Shown here piece after piece: positions 18,346 to 28,227 of a stretch of DNA of 64,000 nt. Both the position numbers and the translations under genes were made by a program. Location of the stretch: assembly GCF_001767395.1 (NCBI RefSeq), contig NZ_CP017014.1, positions 2,550,501 through 2,614,500 on the forward strand, written 5' to 3'. This DNA is from Rhodococcus sp. WMMA185. GTDB lineage: Bacteria; Actinomycetota; Actinomycetes; Mycobacteriales; Mycobacteriaceae. The stretch's first letter is position 1. Each line of letters begins with the position of its first letter. Under the pieces are notes generated by a model that made no database searches, was not told the origin of the DNA, and saw only the letters and a list, made by a program, of their open reading frames with translations.

Positions 18346-18806
18346 GTCTGTCCGTTCACGCCCCACTCCCCGGGCGGGTGCTTGCCCTTGCCGACGTGCC
18401 CGACAAGGTGTTCGCGGGCCAACTGGTGGGCGCCGGCGTCGCGATCGAGCCGGCACGCGACCGTGGCGCGCTCGACGTGCAGGCCCCGATCTCGGGCAAG
18501 ATCCTCAAACTGCACCCACACGCATTCATAATCTTGGGCACCGCGGGAGGCGGAGTGCTGGTTCATGTGGGAATCGACACGGTGAAGCTGAAGGGCGAAG
18601 GGTTCACGCTGCTGGCGGAGGAAGGTGACACGGTCGACGCGGGCGACCCCGTCGTGCGATTCGACCCGAACGAGATCGACAGGACGGGACACCCGGCCGT
18701 CTGCCCTGTGGTTGTTATGGACTCCAAACCGAATTCTGTGATCACCAACATGATTGACGCTCAGGTAGCTACTGGGGACGACCTCTTCGAGTGGACGGCG
18801 CCATAA
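18342..18806 (+). CDS. PTS IIA component, Crr-like
   Basis: A 154-residue IIA(Glc)-type domain. His75 in HVGIDT is the phosphorylation site and His60 is the conserved partner. It takes phosphate from HPr (not encoded here) and gives it to IIB. The start is a GTG overlapping the IIB stop. Residues before this start in the open frame are not IIA-like. The GntR gene converges on it ten bases downstream. Confidence 0.93.
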   Translation: MSLSVHAPLPGRVLALADVPDKVFAGQLVGAGVAIEPARDRGALDVQAPISGKILKLHPHAFIILGTAGGGVLVHVGIDTVKLKGEGFTLLAEEGDTVDAGDPVVRFDPNEIDRTGHPAVCPVVVMDSKPNSVITNMIDAQVATGDDLFEWTAP

Positions 18807-18816
18807 GCCGACCGGT

Positions 18817-19563
18817 TCACACACTACGGCGGGCGCGCTCGTTCCCTTGGACTTCCATCTGCAGTTGATAGCGGTCGGACCGGTACCAGCTGCGGGTGTG
18901 CTCTATGGGGACCTGGCCGCTGAAGGAGACCCGGTCGAAGTGCATTACCGGAGCTCCCCTCTTGATACCGAGCAACGTCGCGATCTCCGAGCTGGCACCG
19001 TCGGCGCTTACGGACTGCTCCGCTCGTTCGATGGGCATGTCGTACCGGTCCGAGGTGGCGCGATAGATCGATCCGGTGAGGTCGAGGTCGATCAGCCCGG
19101 GAAGCAATGTGGCGTTGAACCACCCGTCGTCGACGCTCATCGGCTCGCCGTCGGCGAGTCGCAGTCTCTTGACATGGTAGGCACGTGTATCGAGCGCGAG
19201 GTGTAGCGCCTTTGCGGTGGCCGCCGGCACCGTGTCCTCTTCCCGCAGGAGCACAACAGTCGTCGGTGCGTGCCCCTGCGCTCGCATCTCCTCGGTGAAC
19301 GAGGCCAGGTGAAGCTTCGATTGCACGGGACGGGGCGCCACGAATGTGCCCTTGCCGCGCACCCGGACCAGATACCCCTCGTTGACGAGTTGGCCGATGG
19401 CCTCACGAACGGTGATCCGACTGACGCCGTAGTCCTGCATCAGTTGTCGCTCACTGGTCATGAGGTCGCCGTGTTCCAACTCCTTGGTGCACTTGTGCAA
19501 CAGAATCGCACGGAGCTGCTCGTGCTTGGGAATCACACTGTCTTGCAAATGTTCGGCGATCAT
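18817..19563 (-). CDS. GntR-family regulator, HutC subfamily (DasR/NagR-like)
   Basis: A 248-residue protein with an N-terminal GntR winged helix (TSERQLMQDYGVSRITVREA near residues 36-55) and a C-terminal UTRA ligand domain. In this subfamily DasR and NagR control amino-sugar genes in response to glucosamine-6-phosphate or GlcNAc-6-phosphate. Its position beside the PTS and nag genes supports the same role. A dre-like site lies in the divergent PTS promoter and a tandem 10-bp repeat lies before its own start. Confidence 0.88.
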   Translation of the reverse strand: MIAEHLQDSVIPKHEQLRAILLHKCTKELEHGDLMTSERQLMQDYGVSRITVREAIGQLVNEGYLVRVRGKGTFVAPRPVQSKLHLASFTEEMRAQGHAPTTVVLLREEDTVPAATAKALHLALDTRAYHVKRLRLADGEPMSVDDGWFNATLLPGLIDLDLTGSIYRATSDRYDMPIERAEQSVSADGASSEIATLLGIKRGAPVMHFDRVSFSGQVPIEHTRSWYRSDRYQLQMEVQGNERARRSV

Positions 19564-19614
19564 TCAGGCGACTCCAGATCTCTCGGGGATTCCACCCAGA
19601 TCGGGCGCCTCATA

Positions 19615-19634
19615 GGTCCGATCCGGTCCGATCC
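19615..19634. repeat. Tandem 10-bp repeat upstream of the GntR gene
   Basis: GGTCCGATCC occurs twice head to tail, 51-71 bases upstream of the GntR start. It may be part of an autoregulatory site. The rest of the 184-bp gap to the DUF1990 gene shows nothing else I recognise. Confidence 0.5.
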
Positions 19635-19747
19635 AATGCTGAGGATACTCGACCTGCGGCAGTCCGGCCTACCCACTCCGAATCGCGAAAACTTGCGTAT
19701 AGCGCTACATATCGGGCCGGCGGAGGTCACGATCCGCACAACACGGA

Positions 19748-20287
19748 CTAATGACCGGTTCTCACACCTACGGCCAGCGCCTCGAGATACCTACGCACCA
19801 TCGCCTTCTGTACGGCGCGGCCCGCAGGGCCACCGAGCCTGGTGAACCACCGCCCCGGCCTCGAGAATGCGGAAACAGTGGCGAGCACCGTTCCGTCCGA
19901 ACGCTGTTCGACGACGAATCGTTCCTCGCCTCTCTGGGGATGTCCGGCGAGCGTACCGTAGGCGAATCCACTGCAGTGCGGTTCATCGACGACGTAGATC
20001 ACGCGGCACCGAAACCGCAACCGGGCGGAACCAATCCCCCAACCTAGCTCGACCTCGGTTCCGGCCGTAGCCGTCGGCGCACTGGCCCGCACATTCAGCC
20101 CGGCGCCACGGTGCATTCCCCAGCCGAAGAGGTGCGAGACCGCGGCGTCGAATGCCGCCGCATCCGAGCCGATTACCTTCCGCTCGACGAGATGGTGATA
20201 CCCTGCGGGAAAAGGCATCTCACGGGTCGCACCAACGTGCGGGTAGCTGAGTCCATTCTCATCAGACGGCTTGTTGATAGTTCGCAC
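19748..20287 (-). CDS. DUF1990-family protein
   Basis: About 179 residues. The stretch LSYPHVGATR, PAGYHHL and WGMHRGAGL matches the DUF1990 N-terminal pattern and covers most of the protein. Function is unknown. The GTG at 20287 is the only upstream start that keeps this pattern, but it sits directly on the GGGAGG sequence, so the true start is uncertain. It lies 54 bases after the radical SAM gene on the same strand and may be the last gene of that cluster. Confidence 0.75.
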   Translation of the reverse strand: MRTINKPSDENGLSYPHVGATREMPFPAGYHHLVERKVIGSDAAAFDAAVSHLFGWGMHRGAGLNVRASAPTATAGTEVELGWGIGSARLRFRCRVIYVVDEPHCSGFAYGTLAGHPQRGEERFVVEQRSDGTVLATVSAFSRPGRWFTRLGGPAGRAVQKAMVRRYLEALAVGVRTGH

Positions 20288-20341
20288 CTCCCTTCAGAGC
20301 AGGTTCGATACCCCGCGATTAATGTTTCACATAGCGAAGTT

Positions 20342-21340
20342 TCAGGCGCAGGGGAACAGTGCGGCAGCGGTGGCTGCGACCTCCCATTGCTGGGTGAACC
20401 TCTCGTAAATCTCGTCGAGCGCGGGCCGCAGGGGCTCGATCTGGCGCGTGACGAGCGCCTCGTCGTTGATAGCAGCAATGGGGTGCCAATAGACGCCATC
20501 TGCGGTGACGGTGACCTCAGGTACGAGTGATTCGGTAGAGATGACCAGTCCTTTTACCGCAGCGCCCTGGCGCGCCATGGGTCTGATCAGTTGGTCGTCG
20601 CGGCCTATGCCGAGTTGATCGCAGAACTCATGCAATTCGGCGATCGTGCCCGGCTGGGGCGAGGCGATGGTGGCGGCGATGCGCACGTGGAACCCCATTT
20701 CCAGGGCCAACCGGATACCGGCCACCGCTTTGGCCCAGCTACCGGACCCGCGATGCGAATCGTGAAGGCCGGGGGTGGCGGAATCGAGGCTGATCAGCAA
20801 GGCGAGACCCTGCCGGGGCAACGACTCGAGCGACCGCAGCCCTCGCCCTTTGAACACCATCGCGTTGGTCAGGACCGTGGTCGGCAATGCCTCGGTGCAG
20901 ATGCGGACGATCTCCCCGATGTCGGGAAGGAGGAAGGGCTCGCCCCCGGTCAGGTAGATCTCCCCGACCCCCCAATCGGCCGCTTCGGCGACCAGCCGGG
21001 CGATCCTATCGACGCCGAGCTCGCGACGCGGAGCCCGTGGAGACGAAGAGACGCAGCAGTAGTCACATGCGAGGTTGCAGTGGAAGTTCGTGTAGAGCCA
21101 GAGCCGTGCGCCCGGCATCCGATCCGGACCCAGCACGTCACGCGGGTCGGGAGCATGGCCGCGCCGTACGACAAGCGTCCCGACATCACTGGCATCGACG
21201 TCCTCCCGAACTATGGTGTTTCCGCTGTGAGCGCACCATCTTCGGGCCATTATGAGATCCTCACCAGACCTGATTGCAACCTCACCGGTCCCACCATCGG
21301 ACAGTCCCGTCATCAGTCGCATCAGGTCCAGGATCACCAT
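20342..21340 (-). CDS. Radical SAM protein
   Basis: A 332-residue protein with a CxxxCxxC cluster motif (CNLACDYC, cysteines 88, 92 and 95), followed by YLTGGEPFL and SLDSATPGLHD, typical of the MoaA/PqqE-like radical SAM fold. No clear C-terminal SPASM cysteine set is present; the protein ends LFPCA. It overlaps the preceding gene by seven bases if it starts at 21340. An ATG at 21250 with GAGGA upstream is an alternative. Its reaction is unknown; the neighbours (PhnD-like binding protein, acyl-CoA dehydrogenase, DoxX-like protein) are an unusual set. Confidence 0.85.
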   Translation of the reverse strand: MVILDLMRLMTGLSDGGTGEVAIRSGEDLIMARRWCAHSGNTIVREDVDASDVGTLVVRRGHAPDPRDVLGPDRMPGARLWLYTNFHCNLACDYCCVSSSPRAPRRELGVDRIARLVAEAADWGVGEIYLTGGEPFLLPDIGEIVRICTEALPTTVLTNAMVFKGRGLRSLESLPRQGLALLISLDSATPGLHDSHRGSGSWAKAVAGIRLALEMGFHVRIAATIASPQPGTIAELHEFCDQLGIGRDDQLIRPMARQGAAVKGLVISTESLVPEVTVTADGVYWHPIAAINDEALVTRQIEPLRPALDEIYERFTQQWEVAATAAALFPCA

Positions 21341-22146
21341 CGTGAATCCACACCCTGTTTCTCGACTGCCTCGAACAGGCTCTTGTAGCCGTCAAGGTGC
21401 GGGCGCACCCATTGTCGTAGCCCCTCTAGTTCGAGGATCTTGCGATGCTCTGGGATGTCCCAATCCATGTCGAGTAGCAAGTCCACCCAGGGCGTATATC
21501 GCGCGGCGGGCAGGGTGTCCATGGCCGTGAACATGCAGTGGCAGTACTCGGGTGTACGCCACACCGCCTCGACCGCGTCCGGCATCAGTTCTTCTTTTCC
21601 CATGGCGTTCCAGGTGCTGATTCCGATCGCGGCGACGTCCGCATCACCGGCGAGGACCGCACCGATCGCGTCGAGTTCACTGCGGCCGGTGTCGCCGTGC
21701 TTGCCGATGTCGCTGTCGAATCGCTTGACGGACAGCTCGGTGCGCGGGACTCCCGACTCGGCGAGGTAGTGCAGAGGCAGGATAGCGGCGTGGGCCGAAT
21801 CCGCCGACCCCAGGGCGAGGCGTCTTCCCGCGAAATCGTCCGGTCCGGCAATTCCACTGCCCGGGGGAGCAACGAACACAGTGCAGAAGGTGGTGTCGGT
21901 GTCTCGTTGCGCGAGCGGAATGCAGTGGCCGCCAGTTTGCATGACCGTGCGCACGTAGGCGAGGTTGGTGTTCCAGGCGATATCGATATGCCCTGCGATG
22001 AGTTCTTCGACTTGGCGGCCGTAGTTGGAGAAGAGAACGAAATCCATCTCGGCGTCGGTTCCGCGGAAGTAGTCGCGGATTCCCTCCCAGATAGGCACCA
22101 TGTTGGGGCTGTATGCCACGGCGCCGACGATCAGTGGTCTGGTCAT
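21334..22146 (-). CDS. PhnD/SsuA-type periplasmic-binding-fold protein without signal peptide
   Basis: A 270-residue type-2 binding-fold protein related to phosphate/phosphonate-binding proteins (IVGAVAYSPNMVPIWEGIRD at the N-terminus, then HIDIAWNTNLAYVRT and FAGRRLALGSADSAHA). The ATG at 22146 has GAGGGG upstream and leaves no signal peptide or lipobox, so the protein looks cytoplasmic. No ABC permease or ATPase is encoded nearby. It may act as an enzyme or ligand sensor rather than a transporter subunit. It overlaps the radical SAM gene, implying a shared task. Confidence 0.8.
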   Translation of the reverse strand: MTRPLIVGAVAYSPNMVPIWEGIRDYFRGTDAEMDFVLFSNYGRQVEELIAGHIDIAWNTNLAYVRTVMQTGGHCIPLAQRDTDTTFCTVFVAPPGSGIAGPDDFAGRRLALGSADSAHAAILPLHYLAESGVPRTELSVKRFDSDIGKHGDTGRSELDAIGAVLAGDADVAAIGISTWNAMGKEELMPDAVEAVWRTPEYCHCMFTAMDTLPAARYTPWVDLLLDMDWDIPEHRKILELEGLRQWVRPHLDGYKSLFEAVEKQGVDSRW

Positions 22147-22156
22147 TGCGCACCCC

Positions 22157-23278
22157 TCAGAACAGTGGCAGGCCTGATACGGCCTTGCCGTAGAAGTCGT
22201 ACAGAACATCCGCGGTGGGGGCCATTACCGACCCTGCTCGGGCATCGCGAAACGCTCGCTCAATTGGCAGATGTTTGGAGAATGCAGCACCTCCACACAC
22301 CCTCATGGCCGTGTCGGTGATCTCCAGGGCGGCATCGTTGGCCGATGCCTTCACTGCGAGCACGTTCAGCATCGTCGCCTCATCCGGGTCACCCACGCTG
22401 CGCGCCGCGTGCGCCAGGAAGGCTTGCTGAGCCGTAAGGCTGATACCCATACGCGCGATCTGAGCCCGGATGGTCGGCAACGCCGACAGCGCCTCGTTTT
22501 GGTGCTCGAGCCTTGCGCTACTGACATGAGAGATCGCGGCAGTGTTCGCGGCCGACGAAAGGCCGAGCGACACGGCAGCATTGCCCAGGTTGAACCAAGG
22601 AAGCCCGGTATCCATCATCAACCCGAAGCCCGCGCCTTCATCACCCAATCGGTGGGCAACAGGGATCGACGAGTCGATCCTCATCGGTGACGACGCGTTG
22701 CCCCGTAACCCCAGCCCCTTCCAGGGGCCGGCGACCGTCATCCCCGCCTCACCTTTCGACATTGCGAACAGGTCGACCTCGCCCGCTGATCCGGAGGTCG
22801 AACCCGTCGAAACCAAATAGACATCGGCATAGCCGGCGGAGGTGACCCAACTCTTGTCAGCCTGCACAGAAACGGTGCTGCCATTCGCGGAAGCGGACGA
22901 GACCGGCGCCCAGAAGTGCGAGCGCGAGCCCTTCTCGCTGAACGCCACCGTTCCCAGCAGAGCCCCCTCAGCCATCCCGGTGAGCAGATCCGGCATCCCC
23001 GGTGGCGGCGCATCGGCGAACGTGACTGCGGCGACGGTATGCATCAGATAGATCATCGCAGTGGACCCGCAGGCCGATGCCAGTTCGCCGAGGACCTCGG
23101 TGAACTCCATCGGTCCGCACCCCAAGCCGCCGACGTCCTCCGGCAAAACCAACCCCAACAGATCACTACTACGAAGCGCATCCACAGCTTCTGCGGGAAA
23201 TACCCCCTCTGTATCGACCCGCTCGGCATTTCGGCGAGCGATCTCGGTGATCTGGCCAAGGGCTTCGTGTGGAATCAT
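22157..23278 (-). CDS. Acyl-CoA dehydrogenase-like flavoprotein
   Basis: A 373-residue acyl-CoA dehydrogenase-family protein with the N-terminal domain (GLVLPEDVGGLGCGP), the central beta domain (GTVAFSEKGSRSHFW) and the C-terminal helical domain ending in RDARAGSVMAPTADVLYD. The usual strong acyl-CoA signatures are weak, so it could be a monooxygenase-like relative acting on a non-CoA substrate. I chose the ATG at 23278 because GAGGA lies five bases upstream; the longer GTG start at 23326 has no ribosome site. It precedes the PhnD-like gene by ten bases. Confidence 0.82.
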   Translation of the reverse strand: MIPHEALGQITEIARRNAERVDTEGVFPAEAVDALRSSDLLGLVLPEDVGGLGCGPMEFTEVLGELASACGSTAMIYLMHTVAAVTFADAPPPGMPDLLTGMAEGALLGTVAFSEKGSRSHFWAPVSSASANGSTVSVQADKSWVTSAGYADVYLVSTGSTSGSAGEVDLFAMSKGEAGMTVAGPWKGLGLRGNASSPMRIDSSIPVAHRLGDEGAGFGLMMDTGLPWFNLGNAAVSLGLSSAANTAAISHVSSARLEHQNEALSALPTIRAQIARMGISLTAQQAFLAHAARSVGDPDEATMLNVLAVKASANDAALEITDTAMRVCGGAAFSKHLPIERAFRDARAGSVMAPTADVLYDFYGKAVSGLPLF

Positions 23279-23339
23279 CCAGTCCTCGATTCTGTGTATG
23301 AGTTCGGATTGGCGATCACCGGGCACGGCGCGTGGCGCG

Positions 23340-24299
23340 TCAGGAACTGCCCTGGTGCGTAACGTTCGAGGCGGACGCGGCGAGATCGTGGGATCGACCG
23401 AGCCACCGTGCCGCCGCCATACTCACGACCGCGGCACACAGGAATACCGCGGCGGTGGTATTGGTGCCGCCCAGCCAGACGTCTGTGCGGCTTGACTGGA
23501 GATAGATACTCACAGCGGCCAGTACGGACAGAGCGGCTGCGGCGTACGCGAGGACGCCGCTGCCCCTGATTGCCGCGGCGAGCGTGCAGGCAGCAATCAC
23601 CAGCAGAGCGATCACACCGGCGAGGTTGTAGGTGCCGAGTCCGATTTCCAGGTCTTCGGTTCCGACCAGCCCACCGACCGATGCCCACCGGTCGGTCTGG
23701 AAAGACGCGATCAAGGCGGCGATACCGAGGAGGGCGAGCACAATGCCCCACGTACGGAGCAGTGACGCAGCAGCGGGGGGACCGTTCCCCTTGCGGGCCT
23801 GTGCCCGCAGGGCATCCACCGCAAAGTACCGAGTCGACCACGTACACAACAGAACTACGTGAATGCCGATCATCATGAAGTAGCTCCACGGCCACTCACC
23901 AGGAGCCTCGGCAACCGAGAGACCGATGGCGAGTGACTGCGCGATCCCCAGCAACGCGGCGACCCGGACGAATGTTCCGGTGAGCAACAGCACCGCCAGC
24001 ACTGTTTCCACTACAAGTGTCAACCACCCGAATATCAGAAAATTCGGTAAGACCAGGTGCTCGACCACCCAACTGAACGGAGGAAACACCGGATGATCGA
24101 CGGCAGCGCGGGTGAAGTAATACAACCCGGTGTCGCTGTTTCGGCCGAAGTCCGGCGGGTTCTTCCACACGACGTTGTACAACCACATCAGCCCGGCCAA
24201 GACTCTCAGCCCGGTCAACGCCGCCCCGGACACTCGCGGTGAGGGTTCACCATCCGAGAGCAACAGGCCGAGCGAATGGAGGCGTCGGTTGCTTCTCAC
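23340..24299 (-). CDS. DoxX/DoxD-like integral membrane protein
   Basis: A 319-residue protein with about eight predicted membrane segments. The first half resembles DoxX/DoxD (TQO small subunit): an LRVLAGLMWLYNVVWKNPPD segment followed by helices near residues 85-155. The second half adds further helices (LALLGIAALIASF, LLVIAACTLAAAI, SVLAAVSIYL). It is the first gene of the minus-strand cluster, 61 bases before the acyl-CoA dehydrogenase gene. A quinone or sulfur redox role is possible by family but unproven. Confidence 0.78.
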   Translation of the reverse strand: MRSNRRLHSLGLLLSDGEPSPRVSGAALTGLRVLAGLMWLYNVVWKNPPDFGRNSDTGLYYFTRAAVDHPVFPPFSWVVEHLVLPNFLIFGWLTLVVETVLAVLLLTGTFVRVAALLGIAQSLAIGLSVAEAPGEWPWSYFMMIGIHVVLLCTWSTRYFAVDALRAQARKGNGPPAAASLLRTWGIVLALLGIAALIASFQTDRWASVGGLVGTEDLEIGLGTYNLAGVIALLVIAACTLAAAIRGSGVLAYAAAALSVLAAVSIYLQSSRTDVWLGGTNTTAAVFLCAAVVSMAAARWLGRSHDLAASASNVTHQGSS

Positions 24300-24516
24300 A
24301 CATAGAAGTCTGCCTGGCCTCCGACACCGACGTCCACCGATCGTTCTCGTTCCCCGGCGGGCTCTATTCGCCTAGGAGTCTTCCGGCCTGGCGATATTCC
24401 CCCGGATCAGTCTCCTACCCGTAGAATCGGGGCAAAAGGGGCGCGTTGTCTTTCGTGGAAATGTCAGCACCCGGCGCGCCCGCTCCTTCGAACGTGGTGG
24501 AACGCGGGAGGTGAGC

Positions 24517-27489
24517 ATGCAACCGTCTCAGCGGCTGCGGCCACTGTCCCGGCGGATGATTGCCCTGATCACCGCCATCTTGGTCTTCGTCGTTCTATTG
24601 CTGATAGGCCCTCGCCTCGTCGGCGTCTACACCGACTGGCTGTGGTTCGGCGAAGTCGGCTACCGCAGCGTGTGGGGCACCGTGCTGGTCACCCGGTTGA
24701 TCCTGTTCGCCGTAGTAACCCTTCTGATAGGTGCCGTGATCTTCGCCGCGCTGGCGGCGGCCTATCGTTCCCGCCCACTGTTCGCGGCGGCCGCGGCCAC
24801 GAGGGACCCGATCGAGCAGTATCGGACCGTGGTCATGAGGCGAACGCGATTGTTCGGCATCGGCCTGCCCCTACTGCTCGCCCTGCCCTTCGGACTCAGT
24901 GCACAAGCGAACTGGGACACGGTGCAACTCTTCCTACGCGGAGGCAGCTTCGGAACCGTGGACGCGGAGTTCGGGCACGACATCGGCTTCTACGTCTTCG
25001 ACCTGCCGCTCTACCGATTAATCCTGACCTGGCTGTTCGTCGCTGTCTTCCTCGCCTTTTTGATAAGCCTGGGCACCCACTATCTCTTCGGCGCAATCAG
25101 GCTGTCGCAAAAGCCCAAGAGCAGCGGGATCGAGGTGACCCGCTCGGCACGCATCCAGCTCGCGGTCCTCGCGGGCACGTTCATCGCGCTGAAGGCTGTC
25201 GCCTACTGGTTGGATCGGTACGCGTTGCTTTGGGGTAGCCGGAAAGAACCCACCTTCACCGGCGCCGGGTACACCGACATCAATGCCGTGCTCCCGGCCA
25301 AGCTGATCCTGTTCTCGATCGCCGTGATCTGTGCGATAGCTTTCTTCGCCGCTACCGTCGTCCGAGATCTCCGGATCCCCGCCATGGCCGCCGCCCTGCT
25401 GGTGTTGTCCTCGATTCTCGTCGGAGGAATCTTCCCTGCACTGATCGAGCAGTTCTCTGTGCGTCCGAATGCCGCCGACCGCGAAAGCCCCTACATCGAA
25501 CGCAATATCGCGGCGACCCGCCAGGCCTACGGGCTCGGGCCCGATAAGGTCGAGTATCAGGCCTATCCGGGAATTGGCACCCAGTCCCCCAGAAATCTGC
25601 CTGCTGATGTCACCACCATCGCCAACGCCCGGTTGCTCGACCCGAATGTGCTCTCGCCCACCTTTACCCAGCAGCAGCAGCTGAAGAATTTCTACGGTTT
25701 CACCGAGACTCTGGACGTCGACCGCTACACCATCGACGGAGAAGTCGGCGATTACATCGTCTCGGCTCGCGAGCTGTCACCGAACAGTCTCAGCGGCAAC
25801 CAGACTCAGTGGGTCAACAGGCACACCGTCTATACGCACGGCAACGGTTTCGTCGCCGCACCCGCCAACCGTGTCAATGCCGCCGTCCGTGACGAAGTCG
25901 GCGAAAGTGCCAGCAGCGACAGCGGATACCCCATCTACACCGTCAGCGACATCGCCTCCCAGGACACCGACCGACAATTGATCCCGGTCGACCAGCCCCG
26001 CATCTACTTCGGTGAGGTGATTTCACAGGCGAGCCCGGACTACGCCATCGTCGGTGCACGAGAGGGGGAGGCACCGCGCGAATATGACACTGACACAACC
26101 ACGTACACCTACACCGGTGCCGGTGGGGCTCCCGTCGGAAACCTGTTCAACCGGCTGGCGTTCGCCGCCAAGTACGCGGAGCGCAATATTCTGTTTTCCG
26201 GCGCCATCGGGCCCGATTCCAAGATCATCTTCAACCGTGACCCGCGAACCCGTGTCGAACTCGTCGCACCCTGGCTGACCACCGATGCCGACCCCTACCC
26301 TGCGGTCGTCGACGGGCGGATCGTCTGGATCGTCGATGCCTACACAACCCTCGAGCACTACCCCTACTCTCAGCCCGGAACCCTTACCGAACCCGTCGTC
26401 ACGACCCCGGGCGTCCCCCCTCAGCGTGAGGAAGTCTCCTACGTCCGTAATTCGGTCAAGGCGACCGTTGACGCGTACGACGGCACCATCACCCTGTACC
26501 AGATCGACCAGGACGATCCGGTTCTGGCCGCATGGATGAAGATCTTCCCGGGCACGGTGCAACCTCCGGAGTCGATCTCCGAGGACCTTCGAGCGCACTT
26601 CCGCTACCCACAAGACATTTTCCGGATCCAGCGTGAACGCCTCGCGAAGTACCACGTCGACGATCCGCGAGAGTTCTTCACCAACAACGCCTTCTGGTCG
26701 GTGCCCAGCAACCCCACCGCCGACACCAATGGTCAACAACCGCCGTACTACATCCTCGTGGGAGATCAGGAGACCGCGGAACCGTCCTTCCGCCTCACGA
26801 GCGCGATGGTCGGGTTCAACCGAGAGTTCCTCTCCGCCTATATCTCCGCGCGCTCGGACCCGGAGGGCTACGGGGAAATCGAGATCCTTCAACTGCCGAC
26901 CGATACCCAGACCCAAGGGCCCCAACAAACTCAGAACTCGATGATCTCCGATACCCGGGTGGCGTCCGAGCGAACCCTTCTCGAACGGTCGAACCGCATC
27001 CACTACGGCAATCTGTTGACCTTGCCGATCGCCGATGGCGGAATCCTTTACGTCGAACCCCTATTCACCGAGCGTCTGACCAGTTCCGCTGCCGGATCGA
27101 CATTTCCGCAGCTCTCCCGCGTCCTCGTCAGCTATCGAGATCCGGGCACCGGCGGTGTCCTCGTCGGGTACGCGCCCACACTCGCAGAAGCGCTCGATCA
27201 GGTGTTCGGGATCGGAACCGGTGTTGCCGCGACCGCACCGGGCGGCGATGCGGCCACCTCACCTCCACCGGAACCCGAGACGCTACCGGAGCCGGGAGAA
27301 TTGGTCCCCGCGCAACCGACAGAGCCCGTTCCCGAGGAGCTGACCGCCGCTGTGCTCGAACTCAACGATGCTCTGGCCAACCTGCGCGAGGCCCAAAGCA
27401 CCGGAGGGTTCACCTCCTACGGCGCCGCGCTCGACCGCCTGCAACAAGCCATCGACGGATATCTCGACGCAGGCGGTAGTTTCAGGTGA
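24517..27489 (+). CDS. UPF0182-family membrane protein
   Basis: A 990-residue protein. Seven or so membrane helices occupy roughly the first 320 residues, followed by a large extracytoplasmic domain ([13 protein letters not shown] near 335) and an acidic, proline-rich stretch near 900-935. This is the standard layout of the actinobacterial UPF0182 family, whose function is unknown. The ATG at 24517 is preceded by GGGAGG; a GTG at 24511 is less likely. The 217-bp upstream region is shared with the divergent DoxX-like gene. Confidence 0.93.
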   Translation: MQPSQRLRPLSRRMIALITAILVFVVLLLIGPRLVGVYTDWLWFGEVGYRSVWGTVLVTRLILFAVVTLLIGAVIFAALAAAYRSRPLFAAAAATRDPIEQYRTVVMRRTRLFGIGLPLLLALPFGLSAQANWDTVQLFLRGGSFGTVDAEFGHDIGFYVFDLPLYRLILTWLFVAVFLAFLISLGTHYLFGAIRLSQKPKSSGIEVTRSARIQLAVLAGTFIALKAVAYWLDRYALLWGSRKEPTFTGAGYTDINAVLPAKLILFSIAVICAIAFFAATVVRDLRIPAMAAALLVLSSILVGGIFPALIEQFSVRPNAADRESPYIERNIAATRQAYGLGPDKVEYQAYPGIGTQSPRNLPADVTTIANARLLDPNVLSPTFTQQQQLKNFYGFTETLDVDRYTIDGEVGDYIVSARELSPNSLSGNQTQWVNRHTVYTHGNGFVAAPANRVNAAVRDEVGESASSDSGYPIYTVSDIASQDTDRQLIPVDQPRIYFGEVISQASPDYAIVGAREGEAPREYDTDTTTYTYTGAGGAPVGNLFNRLAFAAKYAERNILFSGAIGPDSKIIFNRDPRTRVELVAPWLTTDADPYPAVVDGRIVWIVDAYTTLEHYPYSQPGTLTEPVVTTPGVPPQREEVSYVRNSVKATVDAYDGTITLYQIDQDDPVLAAWMKIFPGTVQPPESISEDLRAHFRYPQDIFRIQRERLAKYHVDDPREFFTNNAFWSVPSNPTADTNGQQPPYYILVGDQETAEPSFRLTSAMVGFNREFLSAYISARSDPEGYGEIEILQLPTDTQTQGPQQTQNSMISDTRVASERTLLERSNRIHYGNLLTLPIADGGILYVEPLFTERLTSSAAGSTFPQLSRVLVSYRDPGTGGVLVGYAPTLAEALDQVFGIGTGVAATAPGGDAATSPPPEPETLPEPGELVPAQPTEPVPEELTAAVLELNDALANLREAQSTGGFTSYGAALDRLQQAIDGYLDAGGSFR

Positions 27490-27521
27490 CAGCCCTGCCC
27501 AGCGAACAAGAACCAGGTTTC

Positions 27522-28223
27522 ATGAAGCACTCCACTGTGGATTTCCACTTCGACCCGATGTGCCCGTTCTCGTACAACACATCGCTGTGGATCCGTGAGG
27601 TCCGCGAGCAGCTCGACGTGACTGTCAACTGGCGATTCTTCAGTCTCGAGGAAGTCAATCGGGTCGAGGGCAAGAAACACCCGTGGGAACGTGACTGGTC
27701 CTACGGATGGTCGTTGATGCGGATCGGAGTGCTGTTGCGTCGCGCCGACATGACACTGCTCGACCGTTGGTACGCCGCAATCGGCCACGAACTACACGTA
27801 GCCGGCGGGAAACCGCACGACCCGGAAGTCGCGCGGCGGATTCTCCAGGAGATCGGAGTCGATGCCGACGTACTCGACCGTGCGCTCGCCGATCCGAGCA
27901 CGCACGACGAGATCAAAGCCGACCACCATCGGGTTACGGCAGCCGGGGGTTACGGCGTCCCAACGCTGTTCTTCGGCGACCAGTGCCTGTTCGGACCGGT
28001 TCTGGTCGACCCGCCCACGGGCAAGGATGCGCTGATCCTGTGGGACGTCGTGACCGGTATGGCCGATTTGCCTCATGTGTACGAGTTGCAAAGACCGAAG
28101 TCGGGCGCCGATCTCGAGATCATCGGCACACGCCTTCGCCCGTATCTGGATGGGCGTGATTGGGTCAGCATCAATCGCGGCGAGGTCGTCGATCTCGAAG
28201 CTCTTCGCCGGCAGCAGTCTTGA
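27522..28223 (+). CDS. DsbA-fold protein with CPFS in place of CxxC
   Basis: About 233 residues with a DsbA/2-hydroxychromene-carboxylate-isomerase-type thioredoxin fold. The active-site position reads DPMCPFSYN, so only the first cysteine (Cys14) is present, and [13 protein letters not shown] supplies the cis-proline. The lone cysteine suggests a glutathione- or mycothiol-linked isomerase or transferase rather than a disulfide oxidoreductase. A GTG at 27486 overlapping the UPF0182 stop (GTGA) would add 12 residues and is a real alternative. It converges on the SWIM gene with four bases between them. Confidence 0.82.
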   Translation: MKHSTVDFHFDPMCPFSYNTSLWIREVREQLDVTVNWRFFSLEEVNRVEGKKHPWERDWSYGWSLMRIGVLLRRADMTLLDRWYAAIGHELHVAGGKPHDPEVARRILQEIGVDADVLDRALADPSTHDEIKADHHRVTAAGGYGVPTLFFGDQCLFGPVLVDPPTGKDALILWDVVTGMADLPHVYELQRPKSGADLEIIGTRLRPYLDGRDWVSINRGEVVDLEALRRQQS

Positions 28224-28227
28224 ACGT

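Noticed and set aside
26023-27003. A 326-codon open frame on the minus strand inside the UPF0182 gene
   Set aside because: It is a codon-bias mirror of the plus-strand gene, with no recognisable protein features.
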